Source: Ruminococcus flavefaciens
Lineage (GTDB): Bacteria > Bacillota > Clostridia > Oscillospirales > Ruminococcaceae
Direction: 5' to 3'
NCBI GenBank assembly: GCA_023662725.1
Contig: JAMPIL010000001.1
Span: 456,258 to 520,257, forward strand
Length of the DNA stretch: 64,000 nucleotides
Part shown: piece after piece, positions 17,417 to 26,800 of the stretch
How positions within the stretch are numbered: position 1 is the stretch's first letter
How the letters are laid out: each line of letters opens with the position of its first letter
Notes under the pieces: model-generated
Database searches by the model: none
Seen by the model: only the letters and a program-made list of their open reading frames with translations
Told to the model about the DNA's origin: nothing
Translations under genes and position numbers: made by a program

Positions 17417-18257
17417 CTTTAAGCAGCTCCTCTACATAATTTGGCAGGGCAAAGGCTCCTGCATGAAGTCTTGGATTGTAATAGCGTGTGCGTATTTCCT
17501 GCATACTCCACTTGATACCGTTGAAATCGTTCACAGGATGATATTTTTTTGAAGCAAATCCGAAAAGCCAGTGCCCCGAAGGATAAGTCGGGATATGAGC
17601 CTGATAAACCTTGCTTATCGGAAAACTTTCAACAATTCTTTTATGAGAACGCTGCATTGCCGCCGCATCCTCGTCGTAAAACGGACTTTCATGCTGATTG
17701 ACCATGATTCCATCCTCATGAAGAGCCTTAAAGCAGCTTCCGTAGAATTCCTTTGTGAAAAGACCTTCTCCCGGACCAAAGGGATCGGTAGAATCGACAA
17801 TTATAACGTCGTATTTATCCTCGCAGCGACGGATGAACTTCACTCCGTCCTCATAAAAAATATGAACTCTCGGATCGTCAAAACGACAAGCTGTAGTAGT
17901 CAGATATTTTTTGCTCACCTCTACCACCAGCTCGTCTATCTCCACAAGGTCAATGTTTTCAACAGAGCTGTATCTGGTCAGTTCACGGACTACTCCTCCA
18001 TCGCCTGCTCCGATAACGAGAATATTTTTCGGATTCGGATGAACTGCCATAGGAACGTGAGTTATCATTTCATGGTAGATAAATTCGTCCTTTTCCGTAA
18101 GCATCATGTAACCGTCAAGCGTGAGGAAACGTCCGAATTCCTTGGAATCGAAAATGTCTATCCTCTGAAACTCACTGTTTCCGCTGTAAAGCTGACGATC
18201 GACCTTTATTGAAAATTTAACGTTCGGTGTGTGACGCTCTGTAAACCATAGTTCCAT
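17406..18257 (-). CDS. speE: Spermidine synthase (polyamine aminopropyltransferase)
   Basis: A 283-residue aminopropyltransferase. WFTERHTPNVKFSIKV opens the protein; the nucleotide loop VIGAGDGGVVREL and the IVDSTDPFGPGEGLF segment form the decarboxylated-SAM and putrescine sites. It transfers an aminopropyl group from dcSAM to putrescine. The ATG at 18257 follows GGGAGG by 6 bases; the in-frame start six codons upstream overlaps the preceding gene. It partners with speD at the head of the operon. Confidence 0.95.
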   Translation of the reverse strand: MELWFTERHTPNVKFSIKVDRQLYSGNSEFQRIDIFDSKEFGRFLTLDGYMMLTEKDEFIYHEMITHVPMAVHPNPKNILVIGAGDGGVVRELTRYSSVENIDLVEIDELVVEVSKKYLTTTACRFDDPRVHIFYEDGVKFIRRCEDKYDVIIVDSTDPFGPGEGLFTKEFYGSCFKALHEDGIMVNQHESPFYDEDAAAMQRSHKRIVESFPISKVYQAHIPTYPSGHWLFGFASKKYHPVNDFNGIKWSMQEIRTRYYNPRLHAGAFALPNYVEELLKDVE

Positions 18258-18271
18258 ATAATTCCTCCCTA

Positions 18272-18721
18272 TCAAAATTTATTTTTCTCCATAACAAAAT
18301 TTATAAGAATAATTCCTTGCCGTTCTACCTGCTGTTCTTTAATAACCCTATAACCTCTTTTTTCAAAAAAGGGTCTTGATGTAATCGAGGCATGAGTAAC
18401 TATTTTTCCTTTAACTGACTGCTCCAATTCATTGCAGACAGCAGTTGCAACTCCTTTTCTCTGATAATCCCTATGAACATACAATCGGTCAAGATATCCT
18501 TCATCTATATCTCCAAAACCTATAATAATCTCATTCAATACGGCAACAATACTATAATGTTTTAGAAATGATCGATTCCATTCTTCCAAATCTGCTTCTT
18601 CCGGCGCCCAAACATTTAATTGTTCTTTCGTATAATCTCTTGCATTCACCGTATGAACCGTATCGTAAAACAGATTTCTCAACTCCTTGCAATCAGTTGT
18701 CTGATATTCTCTTATAATCAT
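18272..18721 (-). CDS. GNAT family N-acetyltransferase
   Basis: A 149-residue GNAT protein. The acetyl-CoA loop is VHRDYQRKGVATAV, preceded by GYLDRLY and followed by the ITSRPFFEKRGY segment characteristic of the family. It starts with a 4-base overlap on the preceding gene and ends 15 bases before speE, so it is part of the spe operon. A polyamine substrate is plausible from context only. Confidence 0.82.
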   Translation of the reverse strand: MIIREYQTTDCKELRNLFYDTVHTVNARDYTKEQLNVWAPEEADLEEWNRSFLKHYSIVAVLNEIIIGFGDIDEGYLDRLYVHRDYQRKGVATAVCNELEQSVKGKIVTHASITSRPFFEKRGYRVIKEQQVERQGIILINFVMEKNKF

Positions 18722-19209
18722 TTTAAATCTCCGAATTCTTTTAATGTCGCCGAAAGCCGATCTGCATCTGAAGTCTGAAAAATATACAGTAATTCTCTGT
18801 TTACACCTAAAAGAACTTCACAAACGTTATTTACCTTACACTCAATCCGTACTATATCTTTTTTCAAAATGAAGAAAACTCCGGTCTTATTTTTATTAAA
18901 AGTGACTATATAAAGCCTGTCCTCACAGATATAGATACTCCCATGAAGAACTCCTCTTCCGGTATGAAAATTACCGTTAGCCTTAAAAATAACTGGAGAA
19001 AAAATCATACTGTCTGCTTTCGCATATCTTTTACTCATTTTTCTCTCGGAAACCATAAGACACGGATAAAGAAGAAACGCAAATAAAATTCCGGAAAGAA
19101 TTATTAAACCAAAATACCAGACGCTTTTATCTTCCATTAAAACTACTGCAACGATAAGACATATGATTATATAAATTGTTCCCGTAAGGGCACAGATAAA
19201 CTTTTTCAT
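18718..19209 (-). CDS. Small membrane protein in the spe operon, function unknown
   Basis: A 163-residue protein with two N-terminal hydrophobic segments (about residues 3-23 and 29-50). A soluble C-terminal domain follows (RGVLHGSIYICEDRLYIVTF, then FFILKKDIVRIECKVN) that looks like a small PH-like or GRAM-like fold, though this is only an impression. The ATG at 19209 overlaps the speA stop as ATGA. The reading frame is open further upstream but runs inside speA, so the longer version is rejected. Confidence 0.7.
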   Translation of the reverse strand: MKKFICALTGTIYIIICLIVAVVLMEDKSVWYFGLIILSGILFAFLLYPCLMVSERKMSKRYAKADSMIFSPVIFKANGNFHTGRGVLHGSIYICEDRLYIVTFNKNKTGVFFILKKDIVRIECKVNNVCEVLLGVNRELLYIFQTSDADRLSATLKEFGDLK

Positions 19210-20651
19210 ATCAGAACATTGAGATGTTCGATGTTTATATCTTCCGTACCGGTCATTGAGCAGCCTTTTTCTTTCGCATATTTTATATACTGTATTATCT
19301 CGTCCGTTATAAGCTCTCCCGGAGCAAGTATCGGTATTCCCGGAGGATAGCACATTACAAATTCGCTGCATATATATCCTGCTGCTTCATCAAGCGGAAG
19401 CGATTTCTTATCGCCGTAAAAGGCTTTTCTCGGAGTTTCAGCGACTATAGGATTGATATACTCATGCGTGAGCAGTCCTGTTTCAGATTTGCCGAAACGC
19501 CGCTTTATTTCCGACATTGCGCTGATAAGACGCTCGATATCCCGGTTTCTGTCGCCTACGGAGATATATGCAAGAATATTGCCTATATCTCCGAATTCTA
19601 TCTGAATATCGTACTCGTCACGAAGCAGATCATAAACCTCGATTCCGGCAAGTCCTATCGGAAGAGTGAAAACGCTGAGCTTTGAAACATCAAAATCGTA
19701 AACGCTGTCACCGTTGATAAGCTCTTTTGAATAAGCGTAATATCCGCCTATCGAATTTATCTCGGAACGTGCATATTCAGCCATTTCAACAGTTTTTTCA
19801 AAAATCTCACGTCCGCTCAGAGCAAGTCTTTTTCGGGAAATATCAAGGCTTGAAAGCAAAAGATACGATGCGCTTGTTGTCTGAGTAAGGTTGATTATCT
19901 GGCGCATATAATCCGAATTTATTTTTTCTCCCATAATCAGAAATGAGCTTTGAGTAAGACTTCCTCCCGATTTATGCATACTTACCGAAGCAATATCTGC
20001 TCCGGCAGCCATAGCAGTTACCGGAAAATTTTCTCCGAAATAAAAATGAGTTCCATGAGCTTCGTCAACCAGAACCAGCATATTATGCTTGTGAGCAAGC
20101 TCAGTTATTTTTCTTAAATCGGAGCAGATTCCGTAATACGTCGGATTATTTACCATTATCGCCTTAGCGTCGGGATTTTCTCTGATTGCCTTCTCAACTT
20201 GTGAAATTGACATTCCAAGAGCTATTCCAAGCGTATTATTCACATCAGGATCAACATAAACCGGCACTGCGTCGCTTAGTATAAGAGCGTTTATTGCGCT
20301 TCGGTGAACGTTTCTCGGCATAATTATCTTATCGCCGCCTTTGCAGGCATACATTATCATGCTCTGAACGGCAGACGTCGTTCCCCCAACCATGAAAAAA
20401 GCGTTTGCCGCACCAAAAGCTTCTGCCGCAAGAGTTTCCGCATCCTTTATGACTGAAACAGGATGACAAAGGTTATCGAGCGGTTTCATTGAATTAACGT
20501 CAACGCTCATGCAGTCCTCGCCGAGAAATTCCGTAAGCTCCATGTTTCCTCTGCCACGCTTATGTCCGGGAACATCGAATGGGACTACACGCATACGGCG
20601 AAATCTTCTTAAAGCCTCATAAATAGGCGCATTAATCTGTGAAAGAGCCAT
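19206..20651 (-). CDS. speA: Arginine decarboxylase, PLP-dependent (Orn/Lys/Arg decarboxylase class I fold)
   Basis: A protein of 481 residues from this start, with aspartate-aminotransferase fold. [11 protein letters not shown] and [12 protein letters not shown] are near the N-terminus; ALVDEAHG-type [12 protein letters not shown] precedes the PLP lysine in SMHKSGGSL (about K227); [12 protein letters not shown] lies near the C-terminus. The family decarboxylates arginine, lysine or ornithine. The agmatinase gene in the same operon argues for arginine. The ATG at 20651 has GGAAGG about 12 bases upstream and overlaps speD by 20 bases; the exact start is uncertain, with an in-frame ATG four codons earlier. 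Confidence 0.9.
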   Translation of the reverse strand: MALSQINAPIYEALRRFRRMRVVPFDVPGHKRGRGNMELTEFLGEDCMSVDVNSMKPLDNLCHPVSVIKDAETLAAEAFGAANAFFMVGGTTSAVQSMIMYACKGGDKIIMPRNVHRSAINALILSDAVPVYVDPDVNNTLGIALGMSISQVEKAIRENPDAKAIMVNNPTYYGICSDLRKITELAHKHNMLVLVDEAHGTHFYFGENFPVTAMAAGADIASVSMHKSGGSLTQSSFLIMGEKINSDYMRQIINLTQTTSASYLLLSSLDISRKRLALSGREIFEKTVEMAEYARSEINSIGGYYAYSKELINGDSVYDFDVSKLSVFTLPIGLAGIEVYDLLRDEYDIQIEFGDIGNILAYISVGDRNRDIERLISAMSEIKRRFGKSETGLLTHEYINPIVAETPRKAFYGDKKSLPLDEAAGYICSEFVMCYPPGIPILAPGELITDEIIQYIKYAKEKGCSMTGTEDINIEHLNVLI

Positions 20652-21414
20652 TTCCGAACACATTCCTTCCGCTGAAAATTTCAATCATTTCTTTACGTAA
20701 AGCGTTTGTGATATCAAGTCTGCTTCTCGGAGAAAGTTCACGAACATCGGTGTTGAAAAGATAATTCTGAAGTTCGATCTCCTTTATAAGCATTTTTGTA
20801 TGAAACATATTTGCCTGATAAACATTGATATCAACAGCGTCGTATTTATCGAGAATAGCCTCATCGACATAATTCTGTATCGATGTGATATCATGATCTA
20901 TAAAAAGCTTTTCGCCGTCAAGATTACGTGTAAATCCTCTTACACGGTAATCCATGGTAATAATATCGGAATCAAAGCTTCCTATCAGGTAATCAAGAGC
21001 CGTAAGAGGAGTAATTTTTCCGCAGGTAGCAACATCTATATCCACACGGAATGTTGCGATATTCGTATCAGGATGATATTCGGGATAGGTATGAACCGTA
21101 ACGTGACTTTTGTCAAGATGAGCCACTGTTTCGCTTCCGCCGGCAGGTATCATTGTATCATCAGCAATAAGAAATGTTGCCGATGCTCCCTGCGGATCGT
21201 AGTCCTGACGTGATATGCTTAAAACCTGCGCACCTATCATTTCTGTAAGGTGAGTCATAATATCGGTAATACGCTCGGAATTATAAACCTCGTCAACATA
21301 GGCGATATAATCCAGCTGAGCCTTTGGAGTTCTGGCATAGCAAACGTCATATATATTAAAGCTTAATGATTTTGTCAGATTATTAAAGCCGTAAAGCTTC
21401 AGCTTATTTTCCAT
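20632..21414 (-). CDS. speD: S-adenosylmethionine decarboxylase proenzyme (E. coli-type)
   Basis: A 260-residue AdoMet decarboxylase of the long, E. coli-like class. The autocleavage region [18 protein letters not shown], in which the serine gives the pyruvoyl group, is intact. [16 protein letters not shown] and [13 protein letters not shown] follow. It supplies decarboxylated SAM to speE. The ATG at 21414 follows GAGGTG by 6 bases. It is the first gene after a structured leader RNA and an intrinsic terminator, so its expression is probably set by attenuation. Confidence 0.95.
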   Translation of the reverse strand: MENKLKLYGFNNLTKSLSFNIYDVCYARTPKAQLDYIAYVDEVYNSERITDIMTHLTEMIGAQVLSISRQDYDPQGASATFLIADDTMIPAGGSETVAHLDKSHVTVHTYPEYHPDTNIATFRVDIDVATCGKITPLTALDYLIGSFDSDIITMDYRVRGFTRNLDGEKLFIDHDITSIQNYVDEAILDKYDAVDINVYQANMFHTKMLIKEIELQNYLFNTDVRELSPRSRLDITNALRKEMIEIFSGRNVFGNGSFTD

Positions 21415-21446
21415 ATAACACACCTCAAAAAACATAAATTCAAATT

Positions 21447-21487
21447 AAAAACAAAAAACGCATACAGACTTATACAGCCTGTATGCG
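21447..21487 (-). terminator. Intrinsic terminator in the spe operon leader
   Basis: On the minus strand an 11-bp stem (CGCAUACAGGC / GUCUGUAUGCG, one G-U pair) with a 7-base loop is followed directly by six U and then more U-rich sequence. It lies only about 40 bases upstream of the speD start codon and downstream of the operon promoter. It would therefore stop transcription before speD unless bypassed. Confidence 0.85.
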
Positions 21488-21511
21488 CATGAAATACCAA
21501 AAAAACTTCAT
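21470..21511 (-). other. Possible 13-codon leader peptide ORF in the spe leader
   Basis: An ATG at 21511 opens a 13-codon frame (MKFFWYFMRIQAV) that stops with TAA inside the loop of the terminator hairpin. No good ribosome-binding site precedes it, so translation is doubtful. The placement recalls attenuator peptides of other amine-biosynthesis operons, but that is only analogy. Confidence 0.25.
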
Positions 21512-21766
21512 ATTGGCTTCAGAGTCTATATAAGCAAGATAACTACCCTTTACTACTCTTATTGACCTTTCACAAGCTGATGAAAACTTATAAAAACTTA
21601 ATCGTCGCTAAACAGATCTGTCATCACGATCGAATCAATAAGGCAACAGAAGTTGCCAGCCGAAATAATTCAGCGGTCGGCATCTGACCCGGCTGTCCGT
21701 ATGGCCTCGACTCCGTAAACGGAGTGGTCAAAATCTTGCTTTGAAACCGAAGCTTCTTTTGCAATT
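21490..21766 (-). ncRNA. Structured 5' leader RNA of the spe operon (candidate riboswitch, class unknown)
   Basis: Transcription from the promoter at 21773-21801 gives a leader of about 280 nt ahead of the terminator. A closing helix is visible: 21742-21748 pairs with 21515-21521 (GGUUUCA/UGAAGCC) and 21733-21740 pairs with 21533-21540 (AGCAAGAU/AUCUUGCU). Inside, UUGACC (21726-21731) can pair with GGUCAA (21562-21567). Four compact hairpins lie in series: 21710-21725 (ACUCCG-uuua-CGGAGU), 21675-21689 (GGUC/GACC), 21659-21674 (GCUGAA/UUCGGC) and 21642-21657 (GGCAAC-uucu-GUUGCC). I cannot match it to SAM, lysine, guanidine or T-box leaders. Ligand and mechanism are inference. Confidence 0.6.
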
Positions 21767-21772
21767 TATACT

Positions 21773-21801
21773 ATTTTATCATATTAATGATTTTATGTCA
21801 A
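21773..21801 (-). promoter_or_regulatory. Sigma-A promoter of the spe operon
   Basis: On the minus strand, TTGACA (21796-21801), 17 bases, then TAAAAT (21773-21778). Transcription would start near 21766, about 350 bases upstream of speD. Confidence 0.8.
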
Positions 21802-21818
21802 TAGATTTCTGAAAAAAA

Positions 21819-24392
21819 TCAGTTATCTTTGCATTTATTTTTAATTACCGACAAAACGAGCAGGAATATGACTGCTAATGCAGCCGCAGTTACTGAAACG
21901 GCTATTCCCTCCTTTTTCATGGGAGCCTCGTATTCTATCCTGATTTCATGCTCGCCGGATGATATCGGAAAACCGATAAATGCTGTGTTGGTTTTAAAAT
22001 ATTCCGTATCATTCCCATCAACAGTTATATGGAATCCCTTGTCGTATGGCAGCGACATATTAAACCAGCCGTCAGAGGTTACATTTATTTTTCCGGAAAC
22101 CGTATCGCCAAGAGATCCGCTTCTGTTTATTTCAAAAGCATCCTTATTATCCATGACCGAATCGAGAACAGATGCGTCCAGAGTGAAAATTCTTATATCC
22201 GAAATAGAATAATATCCCTTTGTGAATGTCATATCAAGCATTTCGATCGGTTCATCGGACGATATTACATATGTAAAATCATAATTTTTATTATTGTATT
22301 TCCAGTTCGGATTGCTCAGTTTATTTTTAACACCGTTTATCCCAACCGTAATATCTTTTTGCTTAGACAGCTTTCCGTAACGATTATCAGCTTTGGCAAG
22401 AAAGACAATAAACTTATCTTCGACTGCTTCTTCAAGCTTTAACGACAAACCAAACTGATCATCTGCTCTTATCATATACTTTCCGTTTTCAAAGCTTATA
22501 TTATCATTATTCATCAATTGACTCATGTCAGCACTTATCTGCTTTGTTAAGTGCGGCTCAATACCGCTGCTGTTCCTTTCGGGAACGATAATATTACTGA
22601 GAAGCGCCTCCGTTTTAAGCTCGTCGGGAAGGGAGTAAAATTTCTCCTCGCTCATCAGATCAGAAGAAGCATATCCCAAAGGCAGAGCATAATTATTCTT
22701 GAAAATCGTGTATTTTCCCGAATCTGAAACGATCTCCTCTCCATACATTCTCATATCTGCCGGAGCTATTCTGTAACGACATCCCATAAGAGCGTTGAAA
22801 ATAACGTTATACGGCGAATTCTGAACAGCAGTGTTCCTTACACGATTTTCACTGAGTGAATGTTTCAATCTGAATTCTCTGAAATAAGGATTATTAACAG
22901 ACGAATATGAATTTGTTGAAAGATACTCCATGCTGAAAATACGATTGACATAAATATCATCCGGAATACAGTCGGAAAAACGGTACAGTTCCGTATCAGA
23001 ATCAAGTACTTCAGCTACCTCAGCTTTGGTATCATTCTTATAGAAATCCCTAACTTTAAAGCTTTCAATAAAATTATCTCCGCAGCCGATTGAAATACAG
23101 ATGATCAATGACGAAGCAATACAATAATACTTAAGCAAATATTCTTTTTTCTTCTTCAGAACAAAGATCATGAATGCAATTACTATCATGCATTCGCATA
23201 TGTAAATCAGAATAAAATATTTCTTAGTAGTAATATAAAAAGTGGATATTACTATCATCACAGCATAAATTACCAGCGATATCTTTATATCTTTTTTTAT
23301 AAGTCTTTCAGATGACAAAAAAGCTCCGCATATAAGAAGCATTACCGGAAGAAGCGGAATAAAAGATTTTCCATCAATATACATTCCGGCATTAAGCGTA
23401 TAATTTATAATCGGAAAAACAGCGCAGCACAGAAGCGATACTGAAAGAAATTTATCCTGTAATCTGCCGTTTTTCAGAAGATAAATTGCTCCGATAACTC
23501 CCACAGCAGTAAATCCGACAGAATATCCGCTGTAAAGTATCGTTGTAAAATTTATCTGCGGAATAAACATCTTCCAAAGAGCAGGTCTCCGACTTGTTTC
23601 ATCCCTTCCCGAAAGTATTGCGGAAAGAGTCGGGAGCCAAAAATGCGCTGAAATAAGGCATCCAAAAGCAGCACCGACAATTTTTCTCCAGCATGACAGC
23701 CATGCCGATTTAAAACTGAACTTTCCGTTTTTCTCAATCTCAAGGTAGACCGTATAAAGTCCGACGCCGACAAAACTTCCGATACTAAAATAAAAACTAC
23801 AGCACATAATGCAGTAAGCCAATATAAGCATCAGAAACGTATTTTTTACGCTGTCCTTTTTTCTGCAAACGAAAAGCATTGCCAGAAGAAATGGGAAATA
23901 ATTCATGAACATTATCTGACAATGGCTGTGGTAAAAAATTCCGCCGGAGCATAAGAACATTATTGCAAGAACAAGAGAAATTTTCCGACCGAAATGTCCC
24001 TTGAAAAATTTATAGCTCATCAAAGCCGAAATAATAACTGTAGCCAGGCTTAATACCTCAATATATATGCTCATAGGGACAAACGGAAGCGCATATGCCG
24101 GAAGATAAAGAGGATTTGCGATTCCGTAATAACCGAAATTATAAATATTCTGTCCGCTGCCAAGCTGCAATGCAAAATCCGGAAAAATATCATGCGTTTC
24201 GTAAAACCGCATTCTGAAATATTCCGGAATCGGAAAATGCTGACTTTTCCAGTCTGTATTTGAACCCCAGACTATTCCTTTATGCATAATAATCATTGTT
24301 GCAAAAACTAAAACAGCGAATATCGAGAATATGACCGCAACAGCGGTTCTGTCCGGATATTTCCCCCAATAAGCTTTAATTTTTTTTAGCAT
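21819..24392 (-). CDS. YfhO family membrane protein (GT-C-like glycosyltransferase family)
   Basis: A protein of 857 residues. About a dozen or more transmembrane segments fill the first 450 residues, including an early WGSNTDWKSQHFPIPEYFR loop with acidic residues like the first periplasmic loop of GT-C enzymes. An extracytoplasmic domain (about 460-830) and a final membrane helix (VTAAALAVIFLLVLSVI) follow. YfhO proteins in Bacillus are linked to glycosylation of lipoteichoic acid or membrane sugar transfer. The ATG at 24392 follows GGAGG by 5 bases. It is the last gene after mutS2, 21 bases downstream. Confidence 0.85.
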   Translation of the reverse strand: MLKKIKAYWGKYPDRTAVAVIFSIFAVLVFATMIIMHKGIVWGSNTDWKSQHFPIPEYFRMRFYETHDIFPDFALQLGSGQNIYNFGYYGIANPLYLPAYALPFVPMSIYIEVLSLATVIISALMSYKFFKGHFGRKISLVLAIMFLCSGGIFYHSHCQIMFMNYFPFLLAMLFVCRKKDSVKNTFLMLILAYCIMCCSFYFSIGSFVGVGLYTVYLEIEKNGKFSFKSAWLSCWRKIVGAAFGCLISAHFWLPTLSAILSGRDETSRRPALWKMFIPQINFTTILYSGYSVGFTAVGVIGAIYLLKNGRLQDKFLSVSLLCCAVFPIINYTLNAGMYIDGKSFIPLLPVMLLICGAFLSSERLIKKDIKISLVIYAVMIVISTFYITTKKYFILIYICECMIVIAFMIFVLKKKKEYLLKYYCIASSLIICISIGCGDNFIESFKVRDFYKNDTKAEVAEVLDSDTELYRFSDCIPDDIYVNRIFSMEYLSTNSYSSVNNPYFREFRLKHSLSENRVRNTAVQNSPYNVIFNALMGCRYRIAPADMRMYGEEIVSDSGKYTIFKNNYALPLGYASSDLMSEEKFYSLPDELKTEALLSNIIVPERNSSGIEPHLTKQISADMSQLMNNDNISFENGKYMIRADDQFGLSLKLEEAVEDKFIVFLAKADNRYGKLSKQKDITVGINGVKNKLSNPNWKYNNKNYDFTYVISSDEPIEMLDMTFTKGYYSISDIRIFTLDASVLDSVMDNKDAFEINRSGSLGDTVSGKINVTSDGWFNMSLPYDKGFHITVDGNDTEYFKTNTAFIGFPISSGEHEIRIEYEAPMKKEGIAVSVTAAALAVIFLLVLSVIKNKCKDN

Positions 24393-24412
24393 TACGATCC
24401 TCCGTTTCAACG

Positions 24413-26800
24413 TTACTTCAGTTCAACTACAGTAACGCCGTCCTCGCCCTCGCCGAAAAGTCCGAGGCGGAAATTTTTCACTGATGGATGCGATCTTAAC
24501 CGCTGATGTACAGCTTTTCTGAGAAGTCCGGTACCCTTTCCGTGGATTATCGTTACTGTTGAAATATTTGACATAACTGCCTGATCAATAAATGCGTCAA
24601 GTTCATAAACTCCGTCATCACAGGCGCTTCCACGGATATCAAGTTCCATTTTTCCACGTCTTTCAGCCTTTACACCGACTCTCCCCACTTTTCTGGAAGG
24701 CTTGTTTTTATTGTTATAAGTAACCTTTTCAGGCTCTTCAAGACGCAGACGTGAGATATTCATTTTAGTTTTCATAACGCCCATCTGAACGAATACAAAT
24801 TCGCTTCCGTCAGGATCGCCGGAGACGATCCCCTTACGCTGTAAATCGACAACATAAACGGTATCGCCTCTTTTCAGCTTTCTCGGAAGAACGTATCCAT
24901 CGTTCGGATCACGCTTATCAACAGGATTTGCAGTATCGAACATTTTATTAAAGCTCTGTTTCGTTTTCGATTTCATACCGGAAACATTGCTGCTGAAATC
25001 CTTTTTATCCTTTTCTTTGCGAAGTTTTTCAAGCTCGTCAAGAAGCTCGTTGGATTCGGCTTTGGTCTGTTCTATAATGGTCATTGCACGAAGTCTTGCC
25101 TTTTCAAGTTCATCAGATTTCGCCGCCTCGATCTCTTCACGCTCTTTGCGAACTGCGTCCTCATGCTCTTGAATCTGAATACGAAGTTTCGTGATTTTTT
25201 CCTTTTCCCGTTCAAGTTCAAGACGGCTTGCTTCAAGTTTTCCGATAACTTCTTCCAGCCGGGTATTCGCATCGCTCACTCTTCCCTTTGCGTCCTCGAT
25301 TATATCGGACGGCATTCCAAGGCTTTCTGAAATAGCAAAAGCATTTGATTTTCCCGGAGAACCAACAATAAGCCTGTATGTCGGGCGAAGAGTTTCTATA
25401 TCAAATTCGCATGAAGCGTTCTGGACGCCGGGACTGTCTATGGCGAAAACTTTAAGCTCCTGATAATGAGTTGTCACCATGATCTTTGCTCCGTTTTCCA
25501 TAAGACGGCGGATGACTGCAATAGCAAGAGCAGCTCCCTCAACAGGATCGGTTCCCGAACCAAGCTCATCAAGAAGCACAAGCGAGCTTTCATCAGCAAT
25601 TCCGAGAATCTCTATCACCTTATTTGTATGCGAAGAAAATGTAGAAAGATTCTGTTCAATACTCTGACTGTCGCCGATATCGGCAAGAATATGGCTGAAA
25701 ACCGAGATTCTGCTGCCGTCTGCAACAGGAATGAGAAGCCCGCACATTGTCATTGCGCTAAGAAGTCCGGCCGTTTTAAGAGCAACCGTCTTACCGCCCG
25801 TGTTAGGTCCGGTTATTATGAGCGTCTGATACTCCTCGCCAAGTGAAAGCTCGATAGGAACGGCTTTATTTTTATCAATAAGAGGATGACGTGTTTTTTT
25901 CAGATATATTTTTCCATCGTCAGTAATTTCCGGCAGTGAACAATTCAGCTTCGCTGCAAGATTAGACTTTGCAAAATATAGATTCAGCTCCGTGCAGACC
26001 TTGTAATTTTCTGCGAGAATATCGGCATAATCGCCGCAGTCTCTGCAAAGCTCACAGATGATGCGTTCCATTTCCTCCTGTTCTTTTCCCTGAAGAATGC
26101 GGATATCGTTATTCGCCTCTACAATCGCCATAGGCTCGATAAAAATTGTCTGTCCGGTAGCGGACGTATCGTGTATAAGACCGCTTATCTGACCTCTGTG
26201 TTCCGATTTTACGGGAAGAACGAAACGTCCGTCTCTTATCGTAACGGAACTCTCCTGCAAATACTGCTGAGTGGTTTTGCTCTTCACCATTTTGTCGAGA
26301 GTTTCACGAAGCTGCATTCCTGCACGATTGATTTTTCTTCTTATCGCAGCAAGCTCCGGACTCGCAGCGTCGGCAATTTCGTTTTCGGATATTATCGAGC
26401 GCTCCAGCTTTTCAAGAAGCCAATCATTCGGCTGCAGTCTCGAAAAGAGGTAGCTAAGCTCTGTTTCAATATTTTCACAGTGCTTATACCAGTCGGCAAG
26501 ACCTTTTATCTGACGCAGCATTACGGCAATATCCATAAGATCACGCAGCGAAATGACTGCTCCTGATTTTGCACGGGCAGCCGTGGAAGTTATATCTTTA
26601 AAATTGCTGAACGGAGGCGTTCCGAACTGAACCGACAGTTCAAGCGCCTGCGAGGTTTTCAAACATTCATAGCGAACTCTTTCAAGATCGCAGTCCGGAC
26701 GAAGTTCAAGAGCCATTTTTCTTGTTGCTTCATTTGAAGCAAGCTCCGCCAGCATATCGAGTATTTTATCAAGTTCAAGTGTTTTAAGATATTTATTCAT
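24413..26800 (-). CDS. mutS2: Endonuclease MutS2 (ribosome-rescue / anti-recombination ATPase)
   Basis: A 795-residue MutS2 of full length. The MutS core is followed by the ATPase with Walker A GPNTGGKTVALK (about residue 325) and LVLLDELGSGTDPVEGAA. A long coiled coil of Glu/Lys/Arg (about 520-610) comes next, and a C-terminal Smr nuclease domain contains ELDIRGSACDDGVYELDAFI, HGKGTGLLRKAV and the final DGVTVVEL. MutS2 suppresses homologous recombination and splits collided ribosomes in Bacillus. The start overlaps the recO stop (ATGA). Confidence 0.96.
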   Translation of the reverse strand: MNKYLKTLELDKILDMLAELASNEATRKMALELRPDCDLERVRYECLKTSQALELSVQFGTPPFSNFKDITSTAARAKSGAVISLRDLMDIAVMLRQIKGLADWYKHCENIETELSYLFSRLQPNDWLLEKLERSIISENEIADAASPELAAIRRKINRAGMQLRETLDKMVKSKTTQQYLQESSVTIRDGRFVLPVKSEHRGQISGLIHDTSATGQTIFIEPMAIVEANNDIRILQGKEQEEMERIICELCRDCGDYADILAENYKVCTELNLYFAKSNLAAKLNCSLPEITDDGKIYLKKTRHPLIDKNKAVPIELSLGEEYQTLIITGPNTGGKTVALKTAGLLSAMTMCGLLIPVADGSRISVFSHILADIGDSQSIEQNLSTFSSHTNKVIEILGIADESSLVLLDELGSGTDPVEGAALAIAVIRRLMENGAKIMVTTHYQELKVFAIDSPGVQNASCEFDIETLRPTYRLIVGSPGKSNAFAISESLGMPSDIIEDAKGRVSDANTRLEEVIGKLEASRLELEREKEKITKLRIQIQEHEDAVRKEREEIEAAKSDELEKARLRAMTIIEQTKAESNELLDELEKLRKEKDKKDFSSNVSGMKSKTKQSFNKMFDTANPVDKRDPNDGYVLPRKLKRGDTVYVVDLQRKGIVSGDPDGSEFVFVQMGVMKTKMNISRLRLEEPEKVTYNNKNKPSRKVGRVGVKAERRGKMELDIRGSACDDGVYELDAFIDQAVMSNISTVTIIHGKGTGLLRKAVHQRLRSHPSVKNFRLGLFGEGEDGVTVVELK

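Noticed and set aside
17571-18212. Long open frame antisense to speE (213 codons)
   Set aside because: Fully overlapped by a conserved spermidine synthase and without homology-like motifs.
21490-21766. Spe leader as a T-box, SAM-I or lysine riboswitch
   Set aside because: No T-box antiterminator sequence of the TGGNACCGCG type, no SAM-I core (GAGGGA...GAUGAAACCC-like) and no lysine-box 5' element AGAGGTGC were seen. The leader was kept as an unclassified structure.
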